From positions 2,294,001 through 2,358,000 of the forward strand of contig OY781533.1 of assembly GCA_963677015.1 (NCBI GenBank): a DNA stretch of 64,000 nucleotides, written 5' to 3'. Both the position numbers and the translations under genes were made by a program. The DNA is from G963556115 sp963677015. Its GTDB lineage: Bacteria > Planctomycetota > SZUA-567. The notes beneath the pieces were generated by a model. It saw only the letters and a list, made by a program, of their open reading frames with translations. It was not told the origin of the DNA and ran no database searches. Below, piece by piece: positions 51,765 through 59,763 of this stretch; position 1 is the stretch's first letter; every line of letters starts with the position of its first letter.

Positions 51765-52856
51765 ATGAGCACATACAACATTGGAGTAATACCTGGAGAC
51801 GGAACCGGCCCGGAAGTTATCGCAGAATCACTCAAGGTTCTAGATGCGGCGGCGGCGAAATTCGGTTTTTCTCTTAATAAGACGACCTACGATTTCGGCG
51901 GCGAACGCTATATGAAAACAGGTGAGACCCTGCCCGAAGGTGCGATCGACGAATTGCGCGGCTACGATGCCCTCCTGCTTGGAGCTATCGGTCATCCTGA
52001 TGTAAAACCCGGCATTCTTGAGAAAGGTATCCTCCTGAGAATGCGTTTTGAACTTGATCAGTACATCAACCTTCGTCCGGTAAAGCTTTACCCGGGTGTT
52101 ACCTCACCGCTGGCCGGTAAAGGTCCAGATGAAATTGACTACTGCGTGGTACGGGAAAATGTCGGTGGTATTTATTCAGGTATCGGCGGCACTTCAATGG
52201 AAGGCACTCCCAATGAGGTTGCGGTACAGAGCATGGTTTACAGCCGCTTTCAGGTTGACAGAGCCTTACGCTACGCTTTTGACTACGCTAAAAAATATGG
52301 TAAAAAAGCTCGTGGTGTCGGTGAAAACAACACCCTGGCACTGGTTGGCAAGACCAATGTACTTACTTACACCTATGGTCTCTGGGACCGCGCCTTCAAC
52401 GAAATCGGCGCTGCTGAATACAGCGATATCAAACGTGAATACTACCACGTAGACGCAACCTGCCTCTATCAGGTGGAAAAACCTGAAATTTTCGATATCG
52501 TCGTCACCGGCAATCTCTTTGGTGATATCATTACCGACCTCGCTGCGATTACTCAGGGCGGACTCGGCATAGCGGCCGGTGGTAACATCAACCCGGATGA
52601 AGGCGGAGTCAGCATGTTCGAACCTATCGGCGGTACTGCTCCAAGCTTTACCGGACTCAACCAGATCAACCCTCTTGCGGCAATCTGTGCCGGCGCGATG
52701 CTGCTCAGAGAACGCGGTGAAGATGCTGCCGCCAGCAAGATTGAAGAAGCGGTAGCGGTAGTAACCAAGACCAAGCTTAAGAGTCTCGCTGCAGCTCAGA
52801 TGGGATACAGCACTACAGAGGTAGGAGACATGGTAGCGGATCTTGTTGCCCAATAA
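51765..52856 (+). CDS. leuB: 3-isopropylmalate dehydrogenase
   Basis: A 363-residue NAD-dependent beta-decarboxylating dehydrogenase, most likely for the third step of leucine synthesis. Family blocks: IGVIPGDGTGPEVIAE, ALLLGAIGHPDVKPG, the substrate-binding LRMRFELDQYINLRPVKLY (Arg residues), YCVVRENVGGIYSG, the lysine/tyrosine region, the metal-binding NLFGDIITDLAA, and the NAD-binding EPIGGTAPSFTGLNQINPLA (GSAPDIAGKGIANP equivalent). The tartrate/isocitrate relatives are less likely, given the isopropylmalate-type RMRFELDQYINLRP. GAAAGGAAA lies 5 bases before the ATG. No other leu genes are here; pyrH follows by 73 bases. Confidence 0.88.
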   Translation: MSTYNIGVIPGDGTGPEVIAESLKVLDAAAAKFGFSLNKTTYDFGGERYMKTGETLPEGAIDELRGYDALLLGAIGHPDVKPGILEKGILLRMRFELDQYINLRPVKLYPGVTSPLAGKGPDEIDYCVVRENVGGIYSGIGGTSMEGTPNEVAVQSMVYSRFQVDRALRYAFDYAKKYGKKARGVGENNTLALVGKTNVLTYTYGLWDRAFNEIGAAEYSDIKREYYHVDATCLYQVEKPEIFDIVVTGNLFGDIITDLAAITQGGLGIAAGGNINPDEGGVSMFEPIGGTAPSFTGLNQINPLAAICAGAMLLRERGEDAAASKIEEAVAVVTKTKLKSLAAAQMGYSTTEVGDMVADLVAQ

Positions 52857-52929
52857 GCGGCGACAAGGTTCAAACAGCAATTATTGATAAACATTATCAT
52901 TACGGACAGTATATACGAAAGGAATAATT

Positions 52930-53640
52930 GTGAGTAGCTACCAGAGAGTAATGCTCAAGCTTTCAGGAGAAGCACTGGGCGGAGAAGCCGGCCATGGACT
53001 TGACCAGAAAGCGATAGAGTCAATAGCAGCTGAGGTAAAAGAAGTTGCTGAAGCCGGTTATCAGGTCGCAGTAGTTGTCGGCGGCGGCAACTTCATGCGC
53101 GGCACCCAGATCACCAGCATCGGCATTGAACGCGGCACCGGTGATTATATGGGAATGCTTTCAACCATAATAAATGCACTGGCGCTCCAGAGTGTTATAG
53201 AAGGTCTCGGTCAGCCGACCAGAGTTCTCTCCGCTATCGAGACTCAGCCGGTAGCAGAGCCGTACATCCGAAGAAGAGCTATCAGACACATGGAAAAAGG
53301 CAGAGTGATTATTCTTGCCGGCGGTACCGGAAATCCGTATTTCACTACCGACACTGCCGCTTCACTGCGGGCAGTGGAACTTGACTGCGACGCCCTCTTC
53401 AAAGGCACCAAGGTAGATGGTATCTACACTGCAGATCCTGCCAAGGATCCGGACGCTAAAAAATATGATACCCTGACCTATAATATGTGTCTTGAGCAGA
53501 ACCTGAAAATCATGGACGCAACGGCATTTACAATGTGCCGTGAGAATTCACTGCCGATTATAGTCTATTCTATCAATCAGAAGGGTGCGACTCTCAGCGC
53601 GGTAAAAGGCAATAAAATTGGCACAATCGTTACCCCTTAG
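52930..53640 (+). CDS. pyrH: Uridylate kinase
   Basis: A 236-residue UMP kinase of the amino-acid kinase fold, phosphorylating UMP to UDP. A GTG start with GAAAGGA upstream gives VSSYQRVMLKLSGEALGGE, the standard N-terminus. Further motifs: VAVVVGGGNFMRGTQ, GIERGTGDYMGMLSTIINALAL, VIILAGGTGNPYFTTDTAASLRA, DALFKGTKVDGIYTADP and the C-terminal GTIVTP. The neighbour frr (49-base gap) gives the pyrH-frr order that is widespread in bacteria, although the usual rpsB-tsf genes in front are replaced by leuB. Confidence 0.97.
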   Translation: MSSYQRVMLKLSGEALGGEAGHGLDQKAIESIAAEVKEVAEAGYQVAVVVGGGNFMRGTQITSIGIERGTGDYMGMLSTIINALALQSVIEGLGQPTRVLSAIETQPVAEPYIRRRAIRHMEKGRVIILAGGTGNPYFTTDTAASLRAVELDCDALFKGTKVDGIYTADPAKDPDAKKYDTLTYNMCLEQNLKIMDATAFTMCRENSLPIIVYSINQKGATLSAVKGNKIGTIVTP

Positions 53641-53689
53641 GGTAGCAGTTTGATAAATTTATAATATATAATTAAGGATCGGAGGATTT

Positions 53690-54250
53690 ATGTCAGCAGA
53701 TAATGTAATTAGTACAACAACAGATGCGATGAAAAAAGCCTGTTCACACCTCAGCAAGGAATTCCGGGCTGTCCGTACAGGTAGAGCCACTCCAACACTT
53801 ATTGAGAATATTCAGGTCAACGCCTACGGTGCCAATATGCCGATGAATCAGTGTGGCACAATCTCTGTTCCTGAGGCCAGACAGCTGCTGGTAAAGCCAT
53901 TTGACCAGAACATTCTTAAAGAGATTGAAAAAGCAATCATCGCTTCAGATTTGGGCGTAACACCACAGAACGACGGTAAGGTTATACGTATGACCTTCCC
54001 TCCTCTTACAGAAGAACGCCGTAAGGATCTGGCAAAAGATCTAAAGTCAAAAGGCGAAGATGCAAAGGTGTCAGTGAGAAATGCCAGAAGAGACGCGATA
54101 AAAGATCTGGAAAAACTTCAGAAAGACAAAGCTCTCACTGAAGACGATCTCAAGAAGCTAAAGGATGACATCCAGAATCAGGTCAAAAAGTATGAAAAGC
54201 AGATTGACGATGAGATCGACAAAAAGACCAAGGAAATTATGGAAATTTGA
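53690..54250 (+). CDS. frr: Ribosome recycling factor
   Basis: A 186-residue standard-length RRF, which with EF-G splits the post-termination ribosome. Recognisable segments: LSKEFRAVRTGRATPTLIENI, YGANMPMNQCGTISVPEARQLLVKPFD, IRMTFPPLTEERRKDLAKDLK, KVSVRNARRDAIKDLEKL, and the long C-terminal helix ending in EIDKKTKEIMEI. GGAGG lies 5 bases before the ATG. It follows pyrH by 49 bases and ends before a clear terminator hairpin. Confidence 0.98.
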   Translation: MSADNVISTTTDAMKKACSHLSKEFRAVRTGRATPTLIENIQVNAYGANMPMNQCGTISVPEARQLLVKPFDQNILKEIEKAIIASDLGVTPQNDGKVIRMTFPPLTEERRKDLAKDLKSKGEDAKVSVRNARRDAIKDLEKLQKDKALTEDDLKKLKDDIQNQVKKYEKQIDDEIDKKTKEIMEI

Positions 54251-54276
54251 TCCATGAAGTTTTTTTGCAACCAGTA

Positions 54277-54311
54277 CAGCACTGAAAAGGCTTCCCGCTT
54301 TTTCAGTGCTG
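54277..54311 (+). terminator. Terminator after frr
   Basis: A perfect 12-bp stem (54277-54288 with 54300-54311) about 26 bases after the frr stop. The Ts fall inside the stem, and the downstream tail is CCTATTAAC, so strength is uncertain. Confidence 0.65.
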
Positions 54312-54365
54312 CCTATTAACAATTATACAAGAATATTTACCGTAGCCCCCGGGAGATACTAAACC

Positions 54366-54827
54366 ATGCTTAAAAGGATTCTCTGCCTGATCATTCTTAC
54401 TCTGAGTAGCAGTATTTTTGCAGGCGAAGAAAAGATACCGGTAGTTCCAGAGATTTTCTCTGAAGAAGACCTTTCCGGATCAAACCCGGAATTTCTTGAG
54501 AAGTACTTTATTCTTGCCAATTTCGAGCAGCGGCTTCAGCTTGGTGATGGAAAACTTTCACAAAAGCCCGGCAAAGTTCTGGTTATAGAGAATGGAGGCA
54601 CGACCTTTTTTGCTTTTTATTACCTGACAGATGCGGGTAAGTACCGGAAAATCGGCCGGACACTGGCAACTAAAGATATTAACTTTCCCCGGCAGGATAT
54701 GCACCCGGAATATAATATACCCTGTCTTATAGTTACCAAAAAAGACAATAAAGGAGTTTATCGAATCTACCTGTATAACGGCAAGACTGTTATTCAGAAA
54801 GTAAAAACCGAGACTCCTAACAAATAA
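54366..54827 (+). CDS. Small secreted protein, unknown
   Basis: A 153-residue protein that I do not recognise. It has a Sec signal peptide (MLKRILCLIILTLSSSIFA/GEE) and a mature part of about 130 residues predicted to be mostly beta-strand (KVLVIENGGTTFFAFYYLTDAGKYRKIG; NIPCLIVTKKDNKGVYRIYLYNGKTVIQ). One cysteine in the mature part excludes an internal disulfide. GGGAG lies about 10 bases before the ATG. It lies between frr and hisS in the same direction, 54 bases before hisS. A periplasmic location is likely; no function is suggested. Confidence 0.78.
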   Translation: MLKRILCLIILTLSSSIFAGEEKIPVVPEIFSEEDLSGSNPEFLEKYFILANFEQRLQLGDGKLSQKPGKVLVIENGGTTFFAFYYLTDAGKYRKIGRTLATKDINFPRQDMHPEYNIPCLIVTKKDNKGVYRIYLYNGKTVIQKVKTETPNK

Positions 54828-54881
54828 AATAGCGACACGATAGTTTTAAATTAATAATAGATCAGAGAGGACGTTACAGAG

Positions 54882-56153
54882 ATGGCTAAGAACACCCTGC
54901 GCTGTATCGAAGGTACCAAAGATTACTTTGGAGATGAAGGAAAACGCTTCAGCAAAGCTCTGGCAGCAGCCAGTGATACCTTCTGGAAATACGGCTACGA
55001 ACAGATTACTACACCGGTTTTTGAAAAGACAGAGCTCTTTGCCAGAGGTATCGGCGAAGCAACAGATATTGTTGAAAAAGAGATGTATACTTTTCAGCCA
55101 AGTTCAGAATCAATTACCCTGCGACCTGAAGGTACTGCAGGAGTTGTTCGCGCTTATCTCCAGCATAATATGCATAAACAGGGCGGCATTACCAAACTCT
55201 GGTACGCCGGTCCGATGTTCCGCAGAGAAAGACCACAGAAGGGCAGACAGCGCCAGTTTAATCAGGTGGGTGTAGAAGTTTTCGGCAGTTCCGACCCGGT
55301 TCTAGACGCTGAAGTTATCGCCATGGGGCTGCACTACTACCGCAGTCTTGGAATTACCGGCATCAAAACCAGGCTGAACTCTATCGGTTGTCCAAAATGC
55401 AGACCAGACTATGTCGCCGAACTGAAAAAAGCAGTGGAACCAATTCTCGGTACTCTCTGCAGCAGCTGCCAGAAACGCTATGAAAAGAATGTCCTGCGTA
55501 TTCTCGACTGCAAGAAATGCGCGGATAAAACCCGCGATCTTCCAGCCAGCTACGATCACCTTTGCACTGAATGTGATGAACATTTCTCTGAAGTAAAGAT
55601 GACACTTGACGCTTTCGGTGTTGACTATACACTCGACAAAACGCTGGTGCGCGGTCTGGATTACTATACTAAAACAGTCTTTGAATATACCTCTTCAGCC
55701 CTTGGGGCTCAGGATGCTATCGGCGGAGGCGGCCGCTATGACGGTCTAGTGGCGGAACTCGGCGGACCGGAGGTTCCGGCTGTAGGCTTCGCTATCGGAG
55801 TAGAACGGGTAATGATCGCCATGGAAGCCCTCTCCTGCTGTAATTGTTCCGCACCGCTAATGGTATTCGGTATCGGTCTCGGTGAAACCGGGCACCGGGC
55901 AATGTCCGGGCTTATCTCCAGAGTCCGCGATATCGGCATGTCTGCCGATATGGATTTTGAAGGAAAATCCATGAAAGCACAGATGCGCACAGCCAACAAA
56001 CGCGGTGCACTGCTCGCGCTGATTCTGGGTGAGAGCGAACTGGAAAAGGGAATTATTATTGTCAAAGACATGCGTTCAGACAGTGGCGAACAGATCGAAG
56101 TACCTCTGGATAAATTCACCGAAACCCTCCGCCGCATGGTGCCGCAACTCTAA
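54882..56153 (+). CDS. hisS: Histidyl-tRNA synthetase
   Basis: A 423-residue class II synthetase charging tRNA-His. Motifs: N-terminal RCIEGTKDYFGDE (motif 1 area), motif 2 YAGPMFRRERPQKGRQRQFNQVGVEVFG, HisA signature RGLDYYTKTVFEYTS, GGGRYDGL, motif 3 VGFAIGVERV, and the C-terminal anticodon-binding domain from about residue 330. The insertion between motifs 2 and 3 (about 168-230) contains four Cys pairs (CPKC, CSSC, CKKC, CTEC), suggesting a bound metal, which occurs in some bacterial HisRS. A strong terminator follows 25 bases after the stop. Confidence 0.97.
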   Translation: MAKNTLRCIEGTKDYFGDEGKRFSKALAAASDTFWKYGYEQITTPVFEKTELFARGIGEATDIVEKEMYTFQPSSESITLRPEGTAGVVRAYLQHNMHKQGGITKLWYAGPMFRRERPQKGRQRQFNQVGVEVFGSSDPVLDAEVIAMGLHYYRSLGITGIKTRLNSIGCPKCRPDYVAELKKAVEPILGTLCSSCQKRYEKNVLRILDCKKCADKTRDLPASYDHLCTECDEHFSEVKMTLDAFGVDYTLDKTLVRGLDYYTKTVFEYTSSALGAQDAIGGGGRYDGLVAELGGPEVPAVGFAIGVERVMIAMEALSCCNCSAPLMVFGIGLGETGHRAMSGLISRVRDIGMSADMDFEGKSMKAQMRTANKRGALLALILGESELEKGIIIVKDMRSDSGEQIEVPLDKFTETLRRMVPQL

Positions 56154-56185
56154 ATTTACATATTATTTTTAAGCGCCACAAAAAA

Positions 56186-56216
56186 TCCCTCCAACACCGG
56201 AGGGATTTTTTTATAA
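56186..56216 (+). terminator. Rho-independent terminator of hisS
   Basis: AATCCCTCC and GGAGGGATT form a 9-bp stem around ACACC, followed by seven Ts, about 30 bases after the hisS stop. Confidence 0.92.
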
Positions 56217-56242
56217 AAAAACAATAAAAACCAAGTTTATTT

Positions 56243-56269
56243 TAAAGTCCGATAATATCATTCCGATAA
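56243..56269 (+). promoter_or_regulatory. Flagellar sigma28 (FliA)-type promoter
   Basis: TAAA (56243-56246), exactly 15 bases, then TCCGATAA (56262-56269). The enterobacterial consensus is TAAA-N15-GCCGATAA, so 11 of 12 positions match. It lies 170 bases before the ATG of the calcium-repeat protein and just after the hisS terminator, so it can only serve that gene. Confidence 0.8.
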
Positions 56270-56441
56270 TTCAGACACGACCGAATTTATCGATAAAATT
56301 TAGGTATTAAAGATATAAACTACAGAAGGACGGATGCGACTGTAGTCTGGGGCTCTTTTATCCTTTGGGGAGGATATCAGAGAAGAAACAACTAAAAATA
56401 AACTACATTACAACGGGCAAATACAGCCAGGGAGGGTTGGT

Positions 56442-57659
56442 ATGAGCGCTACTATTTCTGAGAGACAGGAATCACTGTCTCTCACCGTCTCCTCAGAGAC
56501 ATTACAGAACAACAGCAGTAACACCGAACAAAACACACAGCAAAGCAGCAGTGAAGATTCAGCTAATACCGCATCTAATATTTTCACCTACACTGACAGC
56601 TTCGAATTCTCCAGCAGCACCAGTATAACAAGTGCCACCTATCAGGCACCGGCAATTCAATTCCAGACCGATCAGAGTTTTCAGCTAAGTTATTCCGCTT
56701 TTAACTTCTCAATGGAGCGTGAAGAACTTGATGCTGATGTCGAACAGACACTTTCCGACTATTTCGGACTTGACACATCTCTACACAGCCGCTATCAGAG
56801 TGCTCTTGACGACCTGGAAAGCATAGACCCGGATCTGGCGGAGAAAGCACTGTTTCTGGTAACACTCATGGGGCGGGAGGAAGCCGGTGAATTCCTATCA
56901 GGAATTGCAGATTTTACAACCGAGTTCAACAAATCACAGGCTGCAGATATGGATGTGCATGTTGTAGCCACTGCAGGGAAAAAGACAAACGCCCTGGAAC
57001 AGGCATACCAGAAAATCCAGGATGAAACCGATCTGGCTATGGAAAAATTCACCTCCATCATAAGTGAAAAATTCAGTATCAACTTTACCGTACAGAGCGT
57101 CAGCGCCACCAGCAGCGGTTTATGCGATCCGTTGATATTTGATCTTGACGGAGACGGTATTGATCTGACAACTACCGCAGACGGGGTTGAATTTGATATT
57201 GATGGCGATGGCCAAAAAGAGCAGACAGCCTTCATTCAGGGTGATGATGCCCTCCTCTACCTGGATCAGAACAATAACGGTATCGCCGATTCAGGGCTTG
57301 AACTGTTCGGAGACCAAGAAGGAGATGCCAACGGTTACGCGGAACTTGCAAAGTACGATGAAAACAATGATGGTAAAATAGATAATCTTGACACAATTTA
57401 CAGTAAACTCCGTCTCTGGCAGGATAAAAATTCTGACGGACTCAATCAGGAAGATGAAAGCCTTAGCCTGCTGGAAGCCGGTATCGCGTCAATTCAATTG
57501 AAATATGATAACCTCTATCAGGAAGACGGCAAAGGGAATGTTATCGGTCAGACCGGAGAATTCACCCGTACCGATGGCAGTACCGGCTACGCTGCGGATA
57601 TGCTTCTGCGAACCCAGACCATTTCCGGGATAAAGACTGCAGCGCTGCTGGAAGCTTGA
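56442..57659 (+). CDS. Calcium-repeat protein without Sec signal, probably in the flagellar regulon
   Basis: A 405-residue acidic protein. Residues 1-95 are Ser/Thr/Gln/Asn-rich and probably disordered, with no signal peptide. A helical middle (about 95-220) follows. From about 225 there is a domain with five EF-hand/dockerin-like calcium loops: FDLDGDGIDL, FDIDGDGQKE, LDQNNNGIAD, YDENNDGKID and QDKNSDGLNQ, with LELFGDQEGDANGYAEL and AGIASIQL between them. This domain is common in RTX-type and type I secreted surface proteins. A near-perfect sigma28 promoter and GGGAGGG before the ATG suggest co-expression with the filament. It may be exported by the flagellar apparatus or a type I system; no ABC exporter is nearby. 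Confidence 0.85.
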   Translation: MSATISERQESLSLTVSSETLQNNSSNTEQNTQQSSSEDSANTASNIFTYTDSFEFSSSTSITSATYQAPAIQFQTDQSFQLSYSAFNFSMEREELDADVEQTLSDYFGLDTSLHSRYQSALDDLESIDPDLAEKALFLVTLMGREEAGEFLSGIADFTTEFNKSQAADMDVHVVATAGKKTNALEQAYQKIQDETDLAMEKFTSIISEKFSINFTVQSVSATSSGLCDPLIFDLDGDGIDLTTTADGVEFDIDGDGQKEQTAFIQGDDALLYLDQNNNGIADSGLELFGDQEGDANGYAELAKYDENNDGKIDNLDTIYSKLRLWQDKNSDGLNQEDESLSLLEAGIASIQLKYDNLYQEDGKGNVIGQTGEFTRTDGSTGYAADMLLRTQTISGIKTAALLEA

Positions 57660-57677
57660 AACAATCTGCATAAACTA

Positions 57678-57968
57678 TTATAGAGGGTCAGGCAGCTCAA
57701 GCGGGCTCTGACCCTCTATCAGTTTAATTTTATCCGCCCGTGAGAGACGCTTGACCATAATCTCAGCCCTGCTGGCCTGCGACCTACCGGAAAACTCCTG
57801 ACTGAATACTATCCTCAGAGGTGTCCTGCCCCGACAGTATTTTGCTCCCTTCCCACTCACATGCAGCTCCAGCCGCCGCTGCAGATCGGTAGTGATACCG
57901 GTATAATATGTTGCATCACCGCACTCTATAATATACAGATACCACAAAATAAAATCCTCAATAACCAT
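57678..57968 (-). CDS. GIY-YIG nuclease-superfamily protein (UPF0213/YhbQ-like)
   Basis: A 96-residue small protein with the GIY-YIG fold: LWYLYIIECGDATYYTGITTDLQRRLELH, then GKGAKYCRGRTPLRIVFSQEF and SRAEIMVKRLSRADKIKLIEG. The stand-alone length fits the YhbQ/UPF0213 group, whose members may act on DNA in repair or in stress; the function is not settled. The start MVIEDFILWYLY is preferred, since the longer frame adds an implausible hydrophobic stretch; the ribosome site is weak in either case. It is divergent from ppnP with a 106-base gap and convergent with the calcium-repeat gene, whose terminator overlaps its end. Confidence 0.88.
   Translation of the reverse strand: MVIEDFILWYLYIIECGDATYYTGITTDLQRRLELHVSGKGAKYCRGRTPLRIVFSQEFSGRSQASRAEIMVKRLSRADKIKLIEGQSPLELPDPL
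57681..57718 (+). terminator. Terminator shared with the 3' end of the GIY-YIG gene
   Basis: A perfect 11-bp inverted repeat (57681-57691 with 57708-57718) 21 bases past the calcium-repeat gene stop; it overlaps the last codons of the convergent GIY-YIG gene. Confidence 0.65.
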
Positions 57969-58074
57969 TTTACAACAATAACCGATAAACGTATACTTAT
58001 AAATTATATAAAATGATCGGTTATATTCATATGACAAAATTATAATAATTATTAATAGCAATAAAGGAAAGCAT

Positions 58075-58356
58075 ATGCTGGAAACAAACGAATATTTTGA
58101 GGGAAAAGTCAAATCTATAGCACTGCAAAATCAATCAGGACGCTCCACAGTAGGGGTAATGGCTCCTGGAGAGTATGAATTCGGAACAGCCACAATTGAA
58201 ATCATGCAGGTGGTAAGTGGCAAAATGACCGTAAAACTTCCTGAGAGCAGTGAGTGGAAGACCTATCAGGCAGGTGAAATATTTGAAGTAGCCACCAATA
58301 AGAAATTTGAACTTAAAATTGAAGAAGACGCGGCATACCTCTGCACCTACAAGTAA
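58075..58356 (+). CDS. ppnP: Pyrimidine/purine nucleoside phosphorylase PpnP
   Basis: A 93-residue cupin-fold enzyme of the PpnP (YaiE, DUF1255) family, which phosphorolyses several nucleosides to base and ribose-1-phosphate. The sequence follows the family through its length: NEYFEGKVKSIALQ, STVGVMAPGEYEFGTATIEIMQVVSG, WKTYQAGEIFEVATNKKFELKI and DAAYLCTYK. AAGGA lies 6-7 bases before the ATG. It is 14 bases upstream of an M24 peptidase gene and probably co-transcribed with it. Confidence 0.95.
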   Translation: MLETNEYFEGKVKSIALQNQSGRSTVGVMAPGEYEFGTATIEIMQVVSGKMTVKLPESSEWKTYQAGEIFEVATNKKFELKIEEDAAYLCTYK

Positions 58357-58370
58357 TAAAGGAATTCGAT

Positions 58371-59558
58371 ATGATACCAAAGAGTGAGATTGATTTACGG
58401 CATAAACGCTTCAGAAAACTTCTTGATAAATACGAACCTGACTGGTCAATAGCAATAATTACCAAGAAGATCTCAATTTATTATCTGACCGGCACCCTGG
58501 CTACCGGCATGCTCTGGATACCCAGAGACGGGGAACCCAAACTCTTTGTCCGTGTAGCCTACGAACGCGCTCTTGCCGAATCCCCGCTGCGGGAGATACA
58601 CACATATCGAAATTACCGTGATGTGCTTGAAACCGTTACAATCAACTCAGACTCCGTACTTCTTGAGAAATCAACCATGACTCTCAGCGCATTTGAATTA
58701 TTCAACAAATATTTCAAATTCAAAGAGACCAGAAGAGTGGATGATATTCTTGCCAGAGCTGTAGCGGTAAAGACCGATTATGAGGTTGAACGCCTGCGCC
58801 GCGCCGGTGCCATACATCAGGAGGTTTTCGACAACATTATTCCGAATATTCTGCATCAGGGTATGTCAGAAGCCGAACTCGGAGCCGAAGTCCTCAAGTC
58901 GCAGCTGCTGCTCGGCTCACACGGAGCCGCCCGTTTTCAGATGGCCGATACCGATATGTTCCTCGGTTACATCTCTTTCGCTGAAAACGGCCTCTTTCCC
59001 ACCTATTTTGACGGCCCTGACGGAACCAAAGGTAATTGTCCGGCCGTACCATTTTTTGGCAGCCAGGAACGCACGCTGAAAAAGGGAGACACGGTCTTTG
59101 TGGATACCGCCTGTGGTCATGACGGTTATCACACCGATAAAACCTGTGTCTATACCTGTGGAAAATTCACCAACCAGCAGGCAATCGACATCCACAACCG
59201 CTGTGTTGATATTCAGAATCTTACCGCCTCGCTGATGAAACCGGGAGCTATTCCGTCTGAGATCTATAATCAGGTACTAAGCAGTCTACCTGAAGATTTC
59301 CGTGACGGCTTTATGGGCTGCCCCCAGAAACAGGTGAATTTCCTTGGACATGGAGTCGGGCTGCATGTAGATGAATACCCTGTGATCGCCAATAAATTCG
59401 ATGAACCGCTCCAGAAGAATATGGTTATCGCACTGGAACCCAAAAAAGGGATACCTGAATTTGGCATGCTGGGTATAGAAAGCACCTATCTGATAACCGA
59501 TTCCGGAACGGAAATACTCACCGGCACCCGTCATGAGATTATCGAAGTTGACTGCTGA
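58371..59558 (+). CDS. M24-family metallopeptidase (Xaa-Pro aminopeptidase-like)
   Basis: A 395-residue cytoplasmic peptidase with the two-domain creatinase/prolidase layout. The N-terminal domain (1-135) includes YYLTGTLATGMLWIP. The catalytic pita-bread domain has the five metal ligands: Asp in VFVDTACGHDGYHTD (two Asp, 11 apart), His in GHGVGLHVDEYP, Glu in IALEPKKG and Glu in LGIESTYLI. It should remove an N-terminal residue preceding proline or act on a related substrate. AAGGA precedes the ATG. It follows ppnP by 14 bases and ends at a strong terminator. Confidence 0.93.
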   Translation: MIPKSEIDLRHKRFRKLLDKYEPDWSIAIITKKISIYYLTGTLATGMLWIPRDGEPKLFVRVAYERALAESPLREIHTYRNYRDVLETVTINSDSVLLEKSTMTLSAFELFNKYFKFKETRRVDDILARAVAVKTDYEVERLRRAGAIHQEVFDNIIPNILHQGMSEAELGAEVLKSQLLLGSHGAARFQMADTDMFLGYISFAENGLFPTYFDGPDGTKGNCPAVPFFGSQERTLKKGDTVFVDTACGHDGYHTDKTCVYTCGKFTNQQAIDIHNRCVDIQNLTASLMKPGAIPSEIYNQVLSSLPEDFRDGFMGCPQKQVNFLGHGVGLHVDEYPVIANKFDEPLQKNMVIALEPKKGIPEFGMLGIESTYLITDSGTEILTGTRHEIIEVDC

Positions 59559-59588
59559 GCCACCAATATACAACCTGCGTATTTTTTT

Positions 59589-59624
59589 CAGATGCAGCCC
59601 CTCTGGGCTGCATCTGCCTTTTTT
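59589..59624 (+). terminator. Rho-independent terminator of ppnP-M24 operon
   Basis: A perfect 12-bp GC-rich stem (59589-59600 with 59605-59616, loop CTCT) and a run of Ts at 59619-59624, 30 bases past the stop. Confidence 0.95.
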
Positions 59625-59730
59625 ATATATAAATTTGATTTTCTTGCACTAAAAATTATTTTTTATTAATTTTTAAATACCTACAACATAACGACTTATA
59701 AATATTTTGAAATAAAATTCGGTTTTTCTC

Positions 59731-59757
59731 TAAAGTTTCTACAGTTACTCCCGTAAA
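59731..59757 (+). promoter_or_regulatory. Sigma28-type promoter of the flagellin gene
   Basis: TAAAGTTT (59731-59738), the full extended sigma28 -35 box, then CCCGTAAA (59750-59757) in the -10 position with a 15-base spacer from TAAA. The -10 matches GCCGATAA at 5 of 8 positions. It lies about 320 bases before the flagellin ATG. Confidence 0.65.
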
Positions 59758-59763
59758 TAACGA

